Shown here one piece after another: positions 8,915 through 18,094 of a stretch of DNA of 49,567 nt (within the stretch, counting starts at the first letter, position 1; every line of letters starts with the position of its first letter). Source of the stretch: an uncultured Prevotellaceae bacterium (GTDB lineage: Bacteria > Bacteroidota > Bacteroidia > Bacteroidales > Bacteroidaceae); assembly GCA_902799765.1 (NCBI GenBank), contig CADCBZ010000018.1:1-49567 (forward strand), read 5' to 3'. A program made the translations under genes and the position numbers. A model generated the notes under the pieces. The model saw only the letters and a list, made by a program, of their open reading frames with translations, made no database searches and was not told the origin of the DNA.

Positions 8915-10480
8915 ATGGCAGAACAAGAGAACAATACAAACAGAAGACGCACAAGAAGGCCGCAACCTGTGGATAACACTTACGGTCACTTGCAGCCTCA
9001 GGCTTTGGAAGTGGAGAAAGCCGTGTTAGGTGCCCTGATGATTGATAAGGATGCTTATGCTGTAGTCTGCGAGACGCTGCGTCCGGAGAGTTTCTATGAG
9101 CCCAGAAACCAGATGGTGTATCAGGCCATCATGGAACTGAGTATGGCAGAGCGTCCTGTGGATATCCTCACAGTGACGGAGCAGTTGGCAAAAGATGGCA
9201 CGCTGGAGGAAGTGGGAGGTCCTGGTTACGTGGCTGAGTTGAGCTCAAGGGTGGCATCGTCGGCGAATATCGAGTTTCATGCTAACATCGTGGCACAGAA
9301 GAGTCTGGCTAGACAGCTCATTCAGTTTGCCAGTATGATAGAGACAAAGGCCTTCGACGAAACCATCGACGTGGAAGACCTGATGCAAGAGGCCGAAGGT
9401 TCACTTTTTGAACTCTCGCAGCGTAACATGAAGAAGGATTATACTGCCATCGATCCTGTGATTGCCCAGGCTGTGAAGACTATCCAGAATGCAGCCAAGA
9501 ACACCGATGGACTGACTGGTGTCTCGACAGGCTATTATAAGCTTGATGATATTACCAGTGGTTGGCAGGCTTCTGACCTGGTGATCATTGCCGGACGTCC
9601 TGCGATGGGTAAGACTTCGTTTGCACTCTCGATGGCGAAGAACATTGCCGCTGACCTAAAGGTGCCGATGGCATTCTTCTCGCTTGAAATGTCGAATGTG
9701 CAGTTGGTAAACCGACTCATCTCGAATGCCTGTGAGATTCAGGGTTCCAAGATCCTGAATGGTCAACTGCAACGTGACGAGTGGGAGCGTCTAGATAAGC
9801 GTATCAACAACCTGTTAGGTGCACCATTGTATATCGATGATACACCAGGTCTCTCGGTATTTGAACTTAGAACCAAAGCCCGCCGATTGGTGCGTGAACA
9901 TGGCGTGAAGCTAATCATGATCGACTATCTACAGCTGATGAATGCCAATGGTATGCGATTCTCATCACGCCAGGAAGAGGTTTCTACGATTTCACGTTCG
10001 CTGAAAGGTCTGGCGAAAGAGTTGGATATCCCCATTCTCGCCCTGAGTCAGTTGAACCGTGGTGTAGAAAGTCGTGAGGGATTAGAAGGCAAGCGCCCGC
10101 AGCTGTCAGACTTACGTGAGTCTGGTGCCATTGAGCAAGATGCGGATATGGTTATCTTTGTACATCGTCCTGAGTACTATCATATCTATCAGGATGATAA
10201 CGGCAGAGATCTGCATGGTATGGCGCAGATCATTATTGCCAAACACCGTAAAGGTGCTACGGGCGATGTGTTACTAACCTTCAGAGGCGAATACACACGT
10301 TTTGAGAATCCTGAGGACAAGAACCTGGGTAATCGTGCGCCAATGGGTGGCGGAGAGATCCTTGGATCAAAGGTGAATGGCAATAATAACGTTCCGCCAG
10401 ATATGCCAGAGGGTTATGATCCGTTTGGAGGAGGTTCACCGATACCACCGCCAGACAGCAACGGTCCGCTACCGTTCTAA
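8915..10480 (+). CDS. dnaB: replicative DNA helicase DnaB
   Basis: This 521-residue hexameric 5'-3' helicase unwinds DNA at the replication fork. The N-terminal primase-interacting domain spans about residues 22-125 and is followed by the RecA-like helicase core. Walker A is GRPAMGKTS (227-235), Walker B is LIMIDYLQLM, and the arginine-finger region FVHRPEYY is present. The C-terminus is a proline/glycine-rich tail (GGGSPIPPPDSNGPLPF), which is common in Bacteroidetes DnaB. It is last in the rarA-TRIC-dnaB unit and is followed by a clear hairpin terminator. Confidence 0.97.
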   Translation: MAEQENNTNRRRTRRPQPVDNTYGHLQPQALEVEKAVLGALMIDKDAYAVVCETLRPESFYEPRNQMVYQAIMELSMAERPVDILTVTEQLAKDGTLEEVGGPGYVAELSSRVASSANIEFHANIVAQKSLARQLIQFASMIETKAFDETIDVEDLMQEAEGSLFELSQRNMKKDYTAIDPVIAQAVKTIQNAAKNTDGLTGVSTGYYKLDDITSGWQASDLVIIAGRPAMGKTSFALSMAKNIAADLKVPMAFFSLEMSNVQLVNRLISNACEIQGSKILNGQLQRDEWERLDKRINNLLGAPLYIDDTPGLSVFELRTKARRLVREHGVKLIMIDYLQLMNANGMRFSSRQEEVSTISRSLKGLAKELDIPILALSQLNRGVESREGLEGKRPQLSDLRESGAIEQDADMVIFVHRPEYYHIYQDDNGRDLHGMAQIIIAKHRKGATGDVLLTFRGEYTRFENPEDKNLGNRAPMGGGEILGSKVNGNNNVPPDMPEGYDPFGGGSPIPPPDSNGPLPF

Positions 10481-10489
10481 ATCAATAAA

Positions 10490-10517
10490 TCCCCGCCATT
10501 CTGCGGGGAATTTTTTT
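10490..10517 (+). terminator. rho-independent terminator after dnaB
   Basis: TCCCCGC (10490-10496) pairs with GCGGGGA (10503-10509) around a 6-nt loop, followed by seven T at 10511-10517. The T-tract overlaps the stop of the convergent TPR gene. Confidence 0.93.
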
Positions 10518-12180
10518 ATTTGTATTTTTCTATTAAACCATCTGCTTGGGTATCACCGAGTTCTTTTGCTTTGCGGAGATTCTCTATACCTTCTTTTTTC
10601 TGTCCTTTCAGACATTGCGCAAGTCCGAGGAAAAGATGACCATCACTGTTGGAAGCATCGAGGGCGATACACTCTTTAGCGGTAGTAATAGCCTGGTCGT
10701 AGAGTCCTACACGGATCTCGAGCGAAGCTTTCTCCGCATAGTAGAGAATCTCATTAGGATTCATCTGGATGGCGCGGTTGATATCGTTGAGTGCCTGTTG
10801 ATAGAGACGTCCCTGGATCTCTACCTGATGTCGGATATAGTAGAAGTTATCGTTGACAGTGGCTGTCATAAGTGTCTCATACTCATTCATGTCACTGACA
10901 GCATCACGGTAAAGACCGGCATTACGACGCGCCTCGGCACGTGCCCAGAGGTAGGGAGCCACCTCTTTCAAATAAGGACGAGTGAACATAGAGATTGTAC
11001 TGTCCATGAGTGCAAGCATTGCCGTTGAGTCTTTCTGCATCTCCTTACAACGGGCTGCGGCGAAAAATACTTCAGCACTACGCAGATTAGTGGCAAGCAG
11101 TTCCTGATAAATGTCATAGGCCTCCTGATATTGTTTCATGGCAAAGCGGATATTTGCCTCCAGTTGGCGGTAGGCAGGCTGAGGATTGATGGCATTGGCT
11201 GCTTGTATCTGTTGCAAGGCCTTTTCGAGACTCCAGCCGGCATAAGGCTGCGCACTCTGGAAAATTTCCTTATTATAGATCATACGGGCGTAGTTGAAGT
11301 ATGCGTCATCTTTAGGATTTGCAAACTTCAAAGCCTGCTCCATATCACGCTCGGCACTAGAAAAGTCACCAGCTATTGTTTCCTGTTGGGCTCTGTACAT
11401 ATATCCCTCAGGCGCATTGGGGAACTGTTGAATGAAATCATGAATGAGTGATACATATTGGGCAGAGTCAACCTGCGAGCCAGCGAAGTAGAGTACAAGA
11501 GAAGCCTCTTTAATGTCTGTAGGCAGGAGTTTTTTCACTTGTGTAAGTCGGAGCGTCTCGTCATTGAAAGTAAGGCCTGTGATCTTCAGGGAGTCTGCAA
11601 AGCTGGCACTGACTGCATAGCTCAAACTATCACCAAGGACGGCTGGTTGCTGCATCATACCAATAACTTGACCAGAGGCATTCAACAAAGGACAACCGAC
11701 TTGATTCTCCCCCATGGAGAGAGCGACGGTGTAGTATGGAAAGTTGCCTTGGAAGGTCTCAGCCTTACGAACAGCACCACTCTTAACAGCCTTAACCTCA
11801 TGATAGGGAAGCAGATAAGCCACGCTTCCCACTGATGAGATAGAAGAACTGGTAGCAAGGGGTTGTGGCTTTGTATTGCCGACACGGAACTTCACCACAT
11901 CATACATATCGTTGGCTCCCATAATACCTGCGACCTGAAATTCTTTTCCCTGAGCATCGATAACCACTGCACGGACTGCACCCTTAAAGGGAGCAAAATT
12001 ACTAACGGCCTCGCCATTAGTTCCTGTGAAGAATCCGTTACTGCTGGCTATCAGAGAACCGTCGGCAGCAAAAGTCTTCAAGGTGAATACTGAACGGGAG
12101 GCATTTTTCACCCAGCCTGGCTGAGCGAAAGCGCTGACTACCACGAAGAGCAGACAGCCTATGATACTGATTTTCTTCAT
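10516..12180 (-). CDS. secreted TPR protein with a degenerate trypsin-like domain
   Basis: The protein has 554 residues with a signal peptide ending near SAFAQ. Residues ~25-200 have the pattern of a chymotrypsin-fold protease. The catalytic His position reads SNFAPF (~60-65, no His). The Asp is kept in YDVVKFRV (D94). The GxSGGP loop reads NQVGCPLL, with Val161 in place of Ser. The domain therefore looks catalytically dead. Residues ~245-545 are tetratricopeptide repeats (e.g. YYAEKASLEIRVGLYDQAI). It is probably a periplasmic scaffold or ligand-binding protein. Its start overlaps the recN stop by 4 bp, making it the last gene of the dnaN operon. The stop TAA (10516-10518) lies in the dnaB terminator. 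Confidence 0.8.
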   Translation of the reverse strand: MKKISIIGCLLFVVVSAFAQPGWVKNASRSVFTLKTFAADGSLIASSNGFFTGTNGEAVSNFAPFKGAVRAVVIDAQGKEFQVAGIMGANDMYDVVKFRVGNTKPQPLATSSSISSVGSVAYLLPYHEVKAVKSGAVRKAETFQGNFPYYTVALSMGENQVGCPLLNASGQVIGMMQQPAVLGDSLSYAVSASFADSLKITGLTFNDETLRLTQVKKLLPTDIKEASLVLYFAGSQVDSAQYVSLIHDFIQQFPNAPEGYMYRAQQETIAGDFSSAERDMEQALKFANPKDDAYFNYARMIYNKEIFQSAQPYAGWSLEKALQQIQAANAINPQPAYRQLEANIRFAMKQYQEAYDIYQELLATNLRSAEVFFAAARCKEMQKDSTAMLALMDSTISMFTRPYLKEVAPYLWARAEARRNAGLYRDAVSDMNEYETLMTATVNDNFYYIRHQVEIQGRLYQQALNDINRAIQMNPNEILYYAEKASLEIRVGLYDQAITTAKECIALDASNSDGHLFLGLAQCLKGQKKEGIENLRKAKELGDTQADGLIEKYK

Positions 12181-13826
12181 ATACGTAATAATTCTTTTGC
12201 GTTTTGGATGGCTGCATCGGAGATATCACTACCAGAGAGCATCTGGGCAATCTCACGGATGCGTCCTTCGGAAGACAACTCTGTCATACGACTGATAGTG
12301 CCTTGGGCTGTTTCTTCCTTCTCAACCTTATAGTGCGAGGTGCCAAGGGCAGCAATTTGCGGCAAATGGGTGATACTGATGACCTGACGCTCGTGGCGTC
12401 CCATCTCCTGCATGATTTCTGCCATCTTCTCGGCAATCTTTCCGCTGACACCTGTATCGATCTCATCGAATATGATGGTTGGGAGCTTGACTGCACCACT
12501 GATCATAGCTTTCAACGAGAGCATGACACGTGCAATCTCACCACCAGAGGCCACCTGAGAGACAGGTTGGAGTGGGGTGGAGGTGTTAGCACTGAAAAGG
12601 AAGGCGACTTTATCCTGGCCTGTGCGTCCGAGTGTATCTTTAGTAATCTGAATACTGAAACGGACATTGGGCATGCCTAAAGGAATTAGGCGTGACTGCA
12701 TCTCTTTCTCAATCTGCTGTGCTGTTTTCTGACGACGTTTGGTCAAAATATCTGCCTCTTTCTTTGCCTGTGTCTGGAGGTCAGAAAGACGTTGCTGGAG
12801 TGCAGCAAGAGCTTCGTCGCTATTCTCAATGTTATTTAGCTGCGATTTGAGTTCCTCACGCTTGGTAATTAGCTCAGAGACGTTCTCAACGTGATATTTC
12901 TTCTCCAGATCATAAAGACGATCCAGACGGTTGTTGATGGTATCAAGCTCTGCTGGGTCGAAATCCACACGTTCCAATTGATTGGAAATCTCCTCAGAAA
13001 TATCCTTCAGTTCGATATAGCTGCTTTCAAGGCGCTGCGCCAGTTCGCTGGCATCAGGACAGACTCGTTGGATGCTACTCAAAGCTGTACGTGCAGAACG
13101 AAGAGTGCTGACTATACCTGTATCATCAGCAGAAAGTGCATTGTCTGCTTCATAGAGAGCACTTTTAATTTCCTCAGCATGACTCATCGTATCGCTCTTT
13201 TGTTCCAGTTCTTCCTGTTCGTCCTCCACAAGGTTCGCATTCGTCAGTTCATCATATTGGAACTGCAGGAAATCCTGGTTCTGACGATTATTCTCAATGC
13301 ATTCTTGCAGTGTCTCTAATTCTTTATTAACGGATTGATAATCATTATAAGTCTGTTGGTATTGTGTGAGAGACTTGGTGTTATCGGCAATGATATCAAC
13401 CACACTGAGCTGGAAGTCCTGTTTGTTCAGCAAAAGATTCTGGTGTTGGGAATGGATATCGATGAGTTGTTCACCAAGTTCTTTCAATATAACAAGTTGA
13501 ACAGGCGTATCGTTGATGAAGGCCCGACTTTTTCCTGCACTCGTCAATTCGCGGCGGATGATACAGTCAGAGGGATCGTATTCTATATCATTCTCGGTAA
13601 AGAAAGTTTCCATACCATAGCGTGAGATGTCGAAGTGAGCCTCGATGACACACTTATCCTTGATGATCTTGGAATCGGCACGTTGCCCTAATAGGAGTCC
13701 AATAGCCCCCAAGATGATACTTTTACCAGCACCCGTTTCGCCGGTAATGACAGAGAATCCTTGATATAGGTCGATATCGAGTTCGTCGATAAGGGTGAAA
13801 TTCTTTATATATAGTCTCTTTAGCAT
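12177..13826 (-). CDS. recN: DNA repair protein RecN
   Basis: This 549-residue SMC-like ATPase acts in double-strand-break repair and recombination. The chosen start is ATG 13826 (MLKRLYIKNF), since RecN begins this way; the frame extends upstream to 13868 only as overlap with the preceding gene. Walker A is GETGAGKSIIL near residue 30. Long Glu/Gln-rich coiled coils fill about 150-370. The ABC signature and Walker B read VASGGEIARVML and IIFDEIDTGVSG. One base separates it from the DUF4835 stop, and it overlaps the TPR gene by 4 bp. Confidence 0.96.
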   Translation of the reverse strand: MLKRLYIKNFTLIDELDIDLYQGFSVITGETGAGKSIILGAIGLLLGQRADSKIIKDKCVIEAHFDISRYGMETFFTENDIEYDPSDCIIRRELTSAGKSRAFINDTPVQLVILKELGEQLIDIHSQHQNLLLNKQDFQLSVVDIIADNTKSLTQYQQTYNDYQSVNKELETLQECIENNRQNQDFLQFQYDELTNANLVEDEQEELEQKSDTMSHAEEIKSALYEADNALSADDTGIVSTLRSARTALSSIQRVCPDASELAQRLESSYIELKDISEEISNQLERVDFDPAELDTINNRLDRLYDLEKKYHVENVSELITKREELKSQLNNIENSDEALAALQQRLSDLQTQAKKEADILTKRRQKTAQQIEKEMQSRLIPLGMPNVRFSIQITKDTLGRTGQDKVAFLFSANTSTPLQPVSQVASGGEIARVMLSLKAMISGAVKLPTIIFDEIDTGVSGKIAEKMAEIMQEMGRHERQVISITHLPQIAALGTSHYKVEKEETAQGTISRMTELSSEGRIREIAQMLSGSDISDAAIQNAKELLRI

Positions 13827-13827
13827 A

Positions 13828-14736
13828 TTATTTCTTAATATTTTCCCATGCATTACTCTGGGAGGCATTGAGCGACATCAGCAGGTCAAAGATACGTTCT
13901 TTTTCCTTTTGCGTGCCTTTGCCTTTATAGATGTTTACCAGTTCGTCGCGCTTATAATCAGTCCATATTTGGGGTAGATAACTCATGGGCTTATTCTCAT
14001 GAGCACTTTGCAGATCGTTTACAAGGGCTTCGGAGATTTCCGTTCGACCACGTTCTGCATTATTAGCCATCTCATCAAGTCCTTTGCGGTAGTAATCGTA
14101 CTGAAGTTGACGGAAGGGACGCATCGATTCATCAAGATAATCGTTGATGATGGCAAACCTGTTCCGATTGTTCTCAAAAGCTTTCCATCCAGGAAAACCC
14201 AACTCATGAGCATTGTTCACCAGATACATACAACGCTGCAAGACATCTGTGCCTGCCATCGGCGCAAAACTGTCGAGGTTGAGTCCGATGATCAGATATG
14301 CATAGTAGGCGAGGAGAGCAGGGAGCTGTTGATCTACCATCTCATCATTGAAGTTCAGTTGATCGAACTGTATAAAGTCAAAGTTGAACTGGTCGTCCAT
14401 ATTATTATATAAGGTGGTAGTGTAGGCTGAGTTATAAACTGGACGATTGGCCTGGATCAATGCCGTACAATTGAAACGGTTTTCCTCGCGGATATAAGCA
14501 TTGACTGTTATGTTCAGACTACACTGGATTCGTTCGTTCTTCTGAAACTGCAATGGTGTCCACTGTCGTTCGTTGATAAATTGTTCGATGGTTTGTTGAA
14601 GATTCTCAAATACACTGACTTCCGTTCCGGAGATCTGGCTGTGATTTATATTAACCTTAACTTGCAGCTCCTGGGCATGTAATCCAAGAGCTGCAAGCAT
14701 GAAAATGGTTGAAAATATCGTCCGTACAGTTATCAT
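13828..14736 (-). CDS. DUF4835-family periplasmic protein
   Basis: The 302-residue protein has a signal peptide ending near LGLHAQ and is otherwise soluble. ELQVKVNINHSQISGTE near the mature N-terminus and QFDQLNFNDEMVDQQ match my memory of DUF4835, a Bacteroidetes-specific family of unknown function often found beside recN. The start overlaps the exonuclease stop by 4 bp, and recN follows after 1 bp. No function can be assigned. Confidence 0.8.
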   Translation of the reverse strand: MITVRTIFSTIFMLAALGLHAQELQVKVNINHSQISGTEVSVFENLQQTIEQFINERQWTPLQFQKNERIQCSLNITVNAYIREENRFNCTALIQANRPVYNSAYTTTLYNNMDDQFNFDFIQFDQLNFNDEMVDQQLPALLAYYAYLIIGLNLDSFAPMAGTDVLQRCMYLVNNAHELGFPGWKAFENNRNRFAIINDYLDESMRPFRQLQYDYYRKGLDEMANNAERGRTEISEALVNDLQSAHENKPMSYLPQIWTDYKRDELVNIYKGKGTQKEKERIFDLLMSLNASQSNAWENIKK

Positions 14737-15590
14737 CCGTTAAGATTTGCCTCACGAAGACGAATGCGTGTGAGCACCTGTTTCGTGTTATAGGTGAAAT
14801 CGCCTGCCAAAATCCAACTATAATAGCCAGGATCGATCTGGAGAACATCAGCGACAGGGATTCCCTTGTGTTTTCCGAAATTGAATACCTCCGTCATTCG
14901 CGGTTTACCATCCTTATCGAGCAAGACATTACCATGACGGTCCTTCATCTCGCCCCAAATGATTCGACCTGCGAAATCGACGAAGTTGTTCATCTTCGAG
15001 AAATCTGCCAGTTTATCCATATCATTCTCCAATACCTTCTCTTCATCCTCATTGGCACCTGGTGCATACTTATCGAGTTCCCCCATGAGCACACGATAGG
15101 TGGCCTCTGTATCCTGATCAGCACGATGGGCCTCGAAATCTTCCTCCATTTTTCGTCCACAATAGAACTTATAGGCGGCAGCCAGATTACGTTTTTCCAT
15201 ACGTTTGAAGATGGTACAGGCATCTATCATACGACTCTTGGAGAAGTCAAAGTCCACACCTGCACGCAAAAACTCTTCTGCCAACAAGGGAATGTCGAAG
15301 TGATTGGAGTTGAATCCTGCAAAATCACATCCAGCAAACTTGGCTGCAAGTGTCTGTCCCAGTTGCTTGAATGTCGGCTTATCTTTAACCTCCTCGTTGG
15401 TAATACCTGTCAACTGACTAATCATCGGATCAATGGGTTTCTCAGGATTTACCAGTTCGTTACCACGTTCTTCCTTTCCGTCAGGATAGACTTTGATATA
15501 GGATATCTGTATGATACGATCTTTTACAAGATCGAGACCTGTCGTCTCCAGATCGAAAATGACTAAAGGTTTTGTAAGATTCAGTTTCAT
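14733..15590 (-). CDS. DEDDh 3'-5' exonuclease with ExoX-like C-terminal segment
   Basis: This 285-residue cytoplasmic exonuclease is of the DnaQ/PolIII-epsilon fold. Exo I is VIFDLETTGLD, Exo II is NSNHFDIPLL, and Exo III has H in AHRADQDTEAT, so it is DEDDh. After a linker, a C-terminal module (FNFGKHKGIPVADVL and YYSWILAGDF) resembles the tail of exodeoxyribonuclease X-type proteins. It lies 19 bp after dnaN, suggesting a proofreading or repair role. I avoid the name dnaQ because several Bacteroidetes exonucleases share this fold. Confidence 0.88.
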   Translation of the reverse strand: MKLNLTKPLVIFDLETTGLDLVKDRIIQISYIKVYPDGKEERGNELVNPEKPIDPMISQLTGITNEEVKDKPTFKQLGQTLAAKFAGCDFAGFNSNHFDIPLLAEEFLRAGVDFDFSKSRMIDACTIFKRMEKRNLAAAYKFYCGRKMEEDFEAHRADQDTEATYRVLMGELDKYAPGANEDEEKVLENDMDKLADFSKMNNFVDFAGRIIWGEMKDRHGNVLLDKDGKPRMTEVFNFGKHKGIPVADVLQIDPGYYSWILAGDFTYNTKQVLTRIRLREANLNG

Positions 15591-15609
15591 TGATCTGTTT
15601 GCTCCAAAC

Positions 15610-16734
15610 TTAGTCGTTAATCAACATTGGCATCAGAAGCATCAATATATCTTGATTCTCAGGCTGTTCAGAGGGAAGAACAAGTCCTGCGCGACTAGGA
15701 TCTGCCAGCTGTATGATGACTTCCGGACAATCGAAATTGCTTAATACCTCAATGAAAGAGGAACCCTTGAAACCGATAGACATGGGATTTCCATTATAAT
15801 CGCAAGACATACGCTCTGTAGCTGTCTTAGAGAAGTCGTAATCCTCAGCATCGAGCTGTAGGGTAGAGCCCTCCACATGGAAACGGATCAGATTACTTGA
15901 ACCATTAGCAAAAGGCTGTACACGACGAAGAGCAGCTAACAGACCGAGACGATCAACGCGCAGTTCATTTGGGTTGTTCTGAGGAATCACAGAATTATAA
16001 TTCGGGAAACGACCCTCAATTAGACGGCACTGCAGTGTACCATCACCATAATTGATCTCTGCATTACGCTCATCGAAACGAATCGTCACATCGCCACCAT
16101 CTTTACCCAGCAGATTTTTCAGCAGGTTTGCGGGTTTCTTAGGCAGGATAAAAGCTGCAGGCTGATCGCTCTTAATCGTAAACACCTTATTACGTACGAG
16201 TTTATGACCGTCAGAAGCCACAACAGCAAGATGATCGGAGGTCAGATCGAAATAGATACCATTCATCACAGGGCGCAACTCGTCTTGAGCTGTTGCAAAA
16301 ATAGAACGGTTAATATTCTCTGCCAAGATAGCATTGGGAATGTTAATCGTGTTTGCAAAGTCGCTCACAGGCTGAGACATGGGGAACTCATCAGCATTTT
16401 CAATCGGCAGTGAGAAAAGACCATTCTGATAGGAAATCTTCACTATATTCTGTTGCTGATCCACCTCAAAGGTGATTGGCTGCTCAGAAAAACCTTTCAC
16501 GGCTTCCAGAAGATTGTGGCTGTCAATAGCAAAACGACAATCACCGTTACTTTCTGTCAGTTCAAGTTGGGTCTTCATGATGTTTTCACTGTCTGATGCT
16601 GTCAGACGAAGCACGTTATCACTGATTTCAAAGACGAAATCACCCAAGATGGGCAGGGCATTTTTACTGTTGATGACTCTCGAAAGTGCAGAGAGCTTTG
16701 AGCTCAGTGCGGTACTTGATAATGTAAATCGCAT
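15610..16734 (-). CDS. dnaN: DNA polymerase III beta subunit (sliding clamp)
   Basis: The 374-residue protein has the three-domain clamp layout. It starts MRFTLSSTALSSKLSALSRV and ends in LPSEQPENQDILMLLMPMLI, close to the usual hydrophobic C-terminus. It dimerises into a ring on DNA and tethers polymerase III. It is the first gene of a tight minus-strand operon (dnaN, exonuclease, DUF4835, recN, TPR protein). A perfect promoter lies 48 bp upstream and overlaps the start codon of the divergent DUF3127 gene. Confidence 0.97.
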   Translation of the reverse strand: MRFTLSSTALSSKLSALSRVINSKNALPILGDFVFEISDNVLRLTASDSENIMKTQLELTESNGDCRFAIDSHNLLEAVKGFSEQPITFEVDQQQNIVKISYQNGLFSLPIENADEFPMSQPVSDFANTINIPNAILAENINRSIFATAQDELRPVMNGIYFDLTSDHLAVVASDGHKLVRNKVFTIKSDQPAAFILPKKPANLLKNLLGKDGGDVTIRFDERNAEINYGDGTLQCRLIEGRFPNYNSVIPQNNPNELRVDRLGLLAALRRVQPFANGSSNLIRFHVEGSTLQLDAEDYDFSKTATERMSCDYNGNPMSIGFKGSSFIEVLSNFDCPEVIIQLADPSRAGLVLPSEQPENQDILMLLMPMLIND

Positions 16735-16781
16735 AGTTTTATAGCTTTCTTGTTATTTATTACATATTTAATAATTGAGCA

Positions 16782-16813
16782 CAAAATTACAAAAAAACGT
16801 TGTAATGCGCAAA
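16782..16813 (-). promoter_or_regulatory. perfect promoter for the dnaN operon
   Basis: On the minus strand, TTTG (16810-16813) and TAATTTTG (16782-16789) are separated by exactly 20 bp. The -33 element overlaps the ATG (16813) of the divergent DUF3127 gene. Confidence 0.88.
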
Positions 16814-17154
16814 TGTCTAATCGTACAGGAAATCCCTGGATGTCTCAGGAGTATGTGATTGAAGTTCCGGGGCAGTATCCCCGCAAATGTGTCTTCCGTA
16901 TTTTTGGCGAAGACCGTATCAAACAGTTCAATATCCAGCAAGGAGAAGATATTACGGTACAGTTTGATATTGATGCCCATGAGTATAACGGGCGTTGGTT
17001 TAATGAGATTCGTGCATATAATGTAGTTCGTGGTCAGGTTCAACCTGCAACACCTGGTGCAACACCATTCCCGCCAGCTGGTGGTGCCACATCACCATTC
17101 CCACCGGCACAGGAACCTGCATCAGAAGGATCAGCTGACGATCTGCCATTCTAA
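16813..17154 (+). CDS. DUF3127-family OB-fold (SSB-like) protein
   Basis: The 113-residue protein starts at ATG 16813 (MSNRTGNPWMSQEYVIE). The core YPRKCVFRIFGEDRI and the segment FDIDAHEYNGRWFNEIRAYNV match DUF3127, a small Bacteroidetes family with an OB-like fold. A Pro/Ala linker leads to the acidic tip DDLPF, which resembles the SSB C-terminal tip used to recruit repair proteins. A role in ssDNA binding is inference. Members as I recall them have ~15 more N-terminal residues; the frame is open upstream to 16750, but that stretch lacks the expected sequence and holds the dnaN promoter. Confidence 0.75.
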   Translation: MSNRTGNPWMSQEYVIEVPGQYPRKCVFRIFGEDRIKQFNIQQGEDITVQFDIDAHEYNGRWFNEIRAYNVVRGQVQPATPGATPFPPAGGATSPFPPAQEPASEGSADDLPF

Positions 17155-17188
17155 AATTATATATTTAAAGAAATAGGCATAATAATGG

Positions 17189-17217
17189 ATGCCGTTCTCC
17201 ATTTTGGGGAACGGCAT
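17189..17217 (+). terminator. hairpin terminator after the DUF3127 gene
   Basis: ATGCCGTTCTCC (17189-17200) and GGGGAACGGCAT (17206-17217) form a 12-bp stem with one wobble, followed by a short T-rich run. The rest of the 175-bp gap to the convergent amidase gene is AT-rich, with no gene seen. Confidence 0.75.
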
Positions 17218-17329
17218 TATTGTTACTCTAAAATAAAAGAGGTAGAGTACTCTTTATTATTTATTTATCATAATGCTGATTCAGATAATAATAAGCAGAT
17301 TGTTACCTTGATAAAAAATAAGGTTTATT

Positions 17330-18094
17330 TTACCATTGGTCACGATCTTCCAAAACTTTAAATTTTATGCGCTGTTGTACGAGTGATTCCAAATTTAAGA
17401 AAAATGAAATGGTTGTTTCTTCATTGGCCGGACAACTGGCAAATGTTTTACCAATTGGACTGATAATAGCGCTTTGTCCACGATAATGGCAATACTTGTC
17501 ATCACCAACACGATTACATGCAATAACAAAAGCCTGATTCTCAATAGCTCGTGCTCTTGTAAGAATCTGCCAGGCATTCTGACGAGACTCTGGCCAGTTG
17601 GCTACACATATTATTATATCATATTGTAAACCATCAGCATAACGACTCCATACAGGAAAGCGCAAATCATAACATGTAAGCAGCAAAATACGGAAACCCA
17701 TATATTCTACGATAGTATGGCTCTCTCCTGGCTCGAAATAACGGTCTTCATGACCATAACGAAATAAATGGTGTTTATCATAATATGAAACGACTCCTGT
17801 CCTGCCATTTACGAAATAATGTCGATTTTTGAATTTTCCATCCAGAGAAATTGCAAGACTTCCACATATAGCGCAATGATGCTTATCTGCTATCTTTATC
17901 ATCCACGATAATGATTTACATTCATTTGCATCTTCTGCAATACCAAATGGTTCTGTCGCAAACCCTGTACTCCACATTTCTGGTAATACATAAAGGTCAC
18001 TATCTGGAGCCTGTGACATCAGATATTCTACCTTTTTAATGTTCTCATCGGGGTTTCCCCATACACTATTCAGTTGTAAGATTGTAACTTTCAT
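17330..18094 (-). CDS. nitrilase-superfamily amidase (omega-amidase/YafV-like)
   Basis: This 254-residue cytoplasmic carbon-nitrogen hydrolase starts at ATG 18094 (MKVTILQLNSVWG). The catalytic Glu-Lys-Cys triad is visible: E in YVLPEMWSTGF, K in YYDKHHLFRYG and C in LLTCYDLRFPVWSR. This pattern fits omega-amidase, which converts alpha-keto acid amides such as alpha-ketoglutaramate to the acids, serving methionine-salvage by-products. The start overlaps the trmN6 stop by 4 bp. Confidence 0.88.
   Translation of the reverse strand: MKVTILQLNSVWGNPDENIKKVEYLMSQAPDSDLYVLPEMWSTGFATEPFGIAEDANECKSLSWMIKIADKHHCAICGSLAISLDGKFKNRHYFVNGRTGVVSYYDKHHLFRYGHEDRYFEPGESHTIVEYMGFRILLLTCYDLRFPVWSRYADGLQYDIIICVANWPESRQNAWQILTRARAIENQAFVIACNRVGDDKYCHYRGQSAIISPIGKTFASCPANEETTISFFLNLESLVQQRIKFKVLEDRDQW

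Noticed and set aside
14709-15566. Plus-strand frame of 285 residues
   Set aside because: It is a mirror of the DEDDh exonuclease gene, whose motifs are complete on the minus strand.
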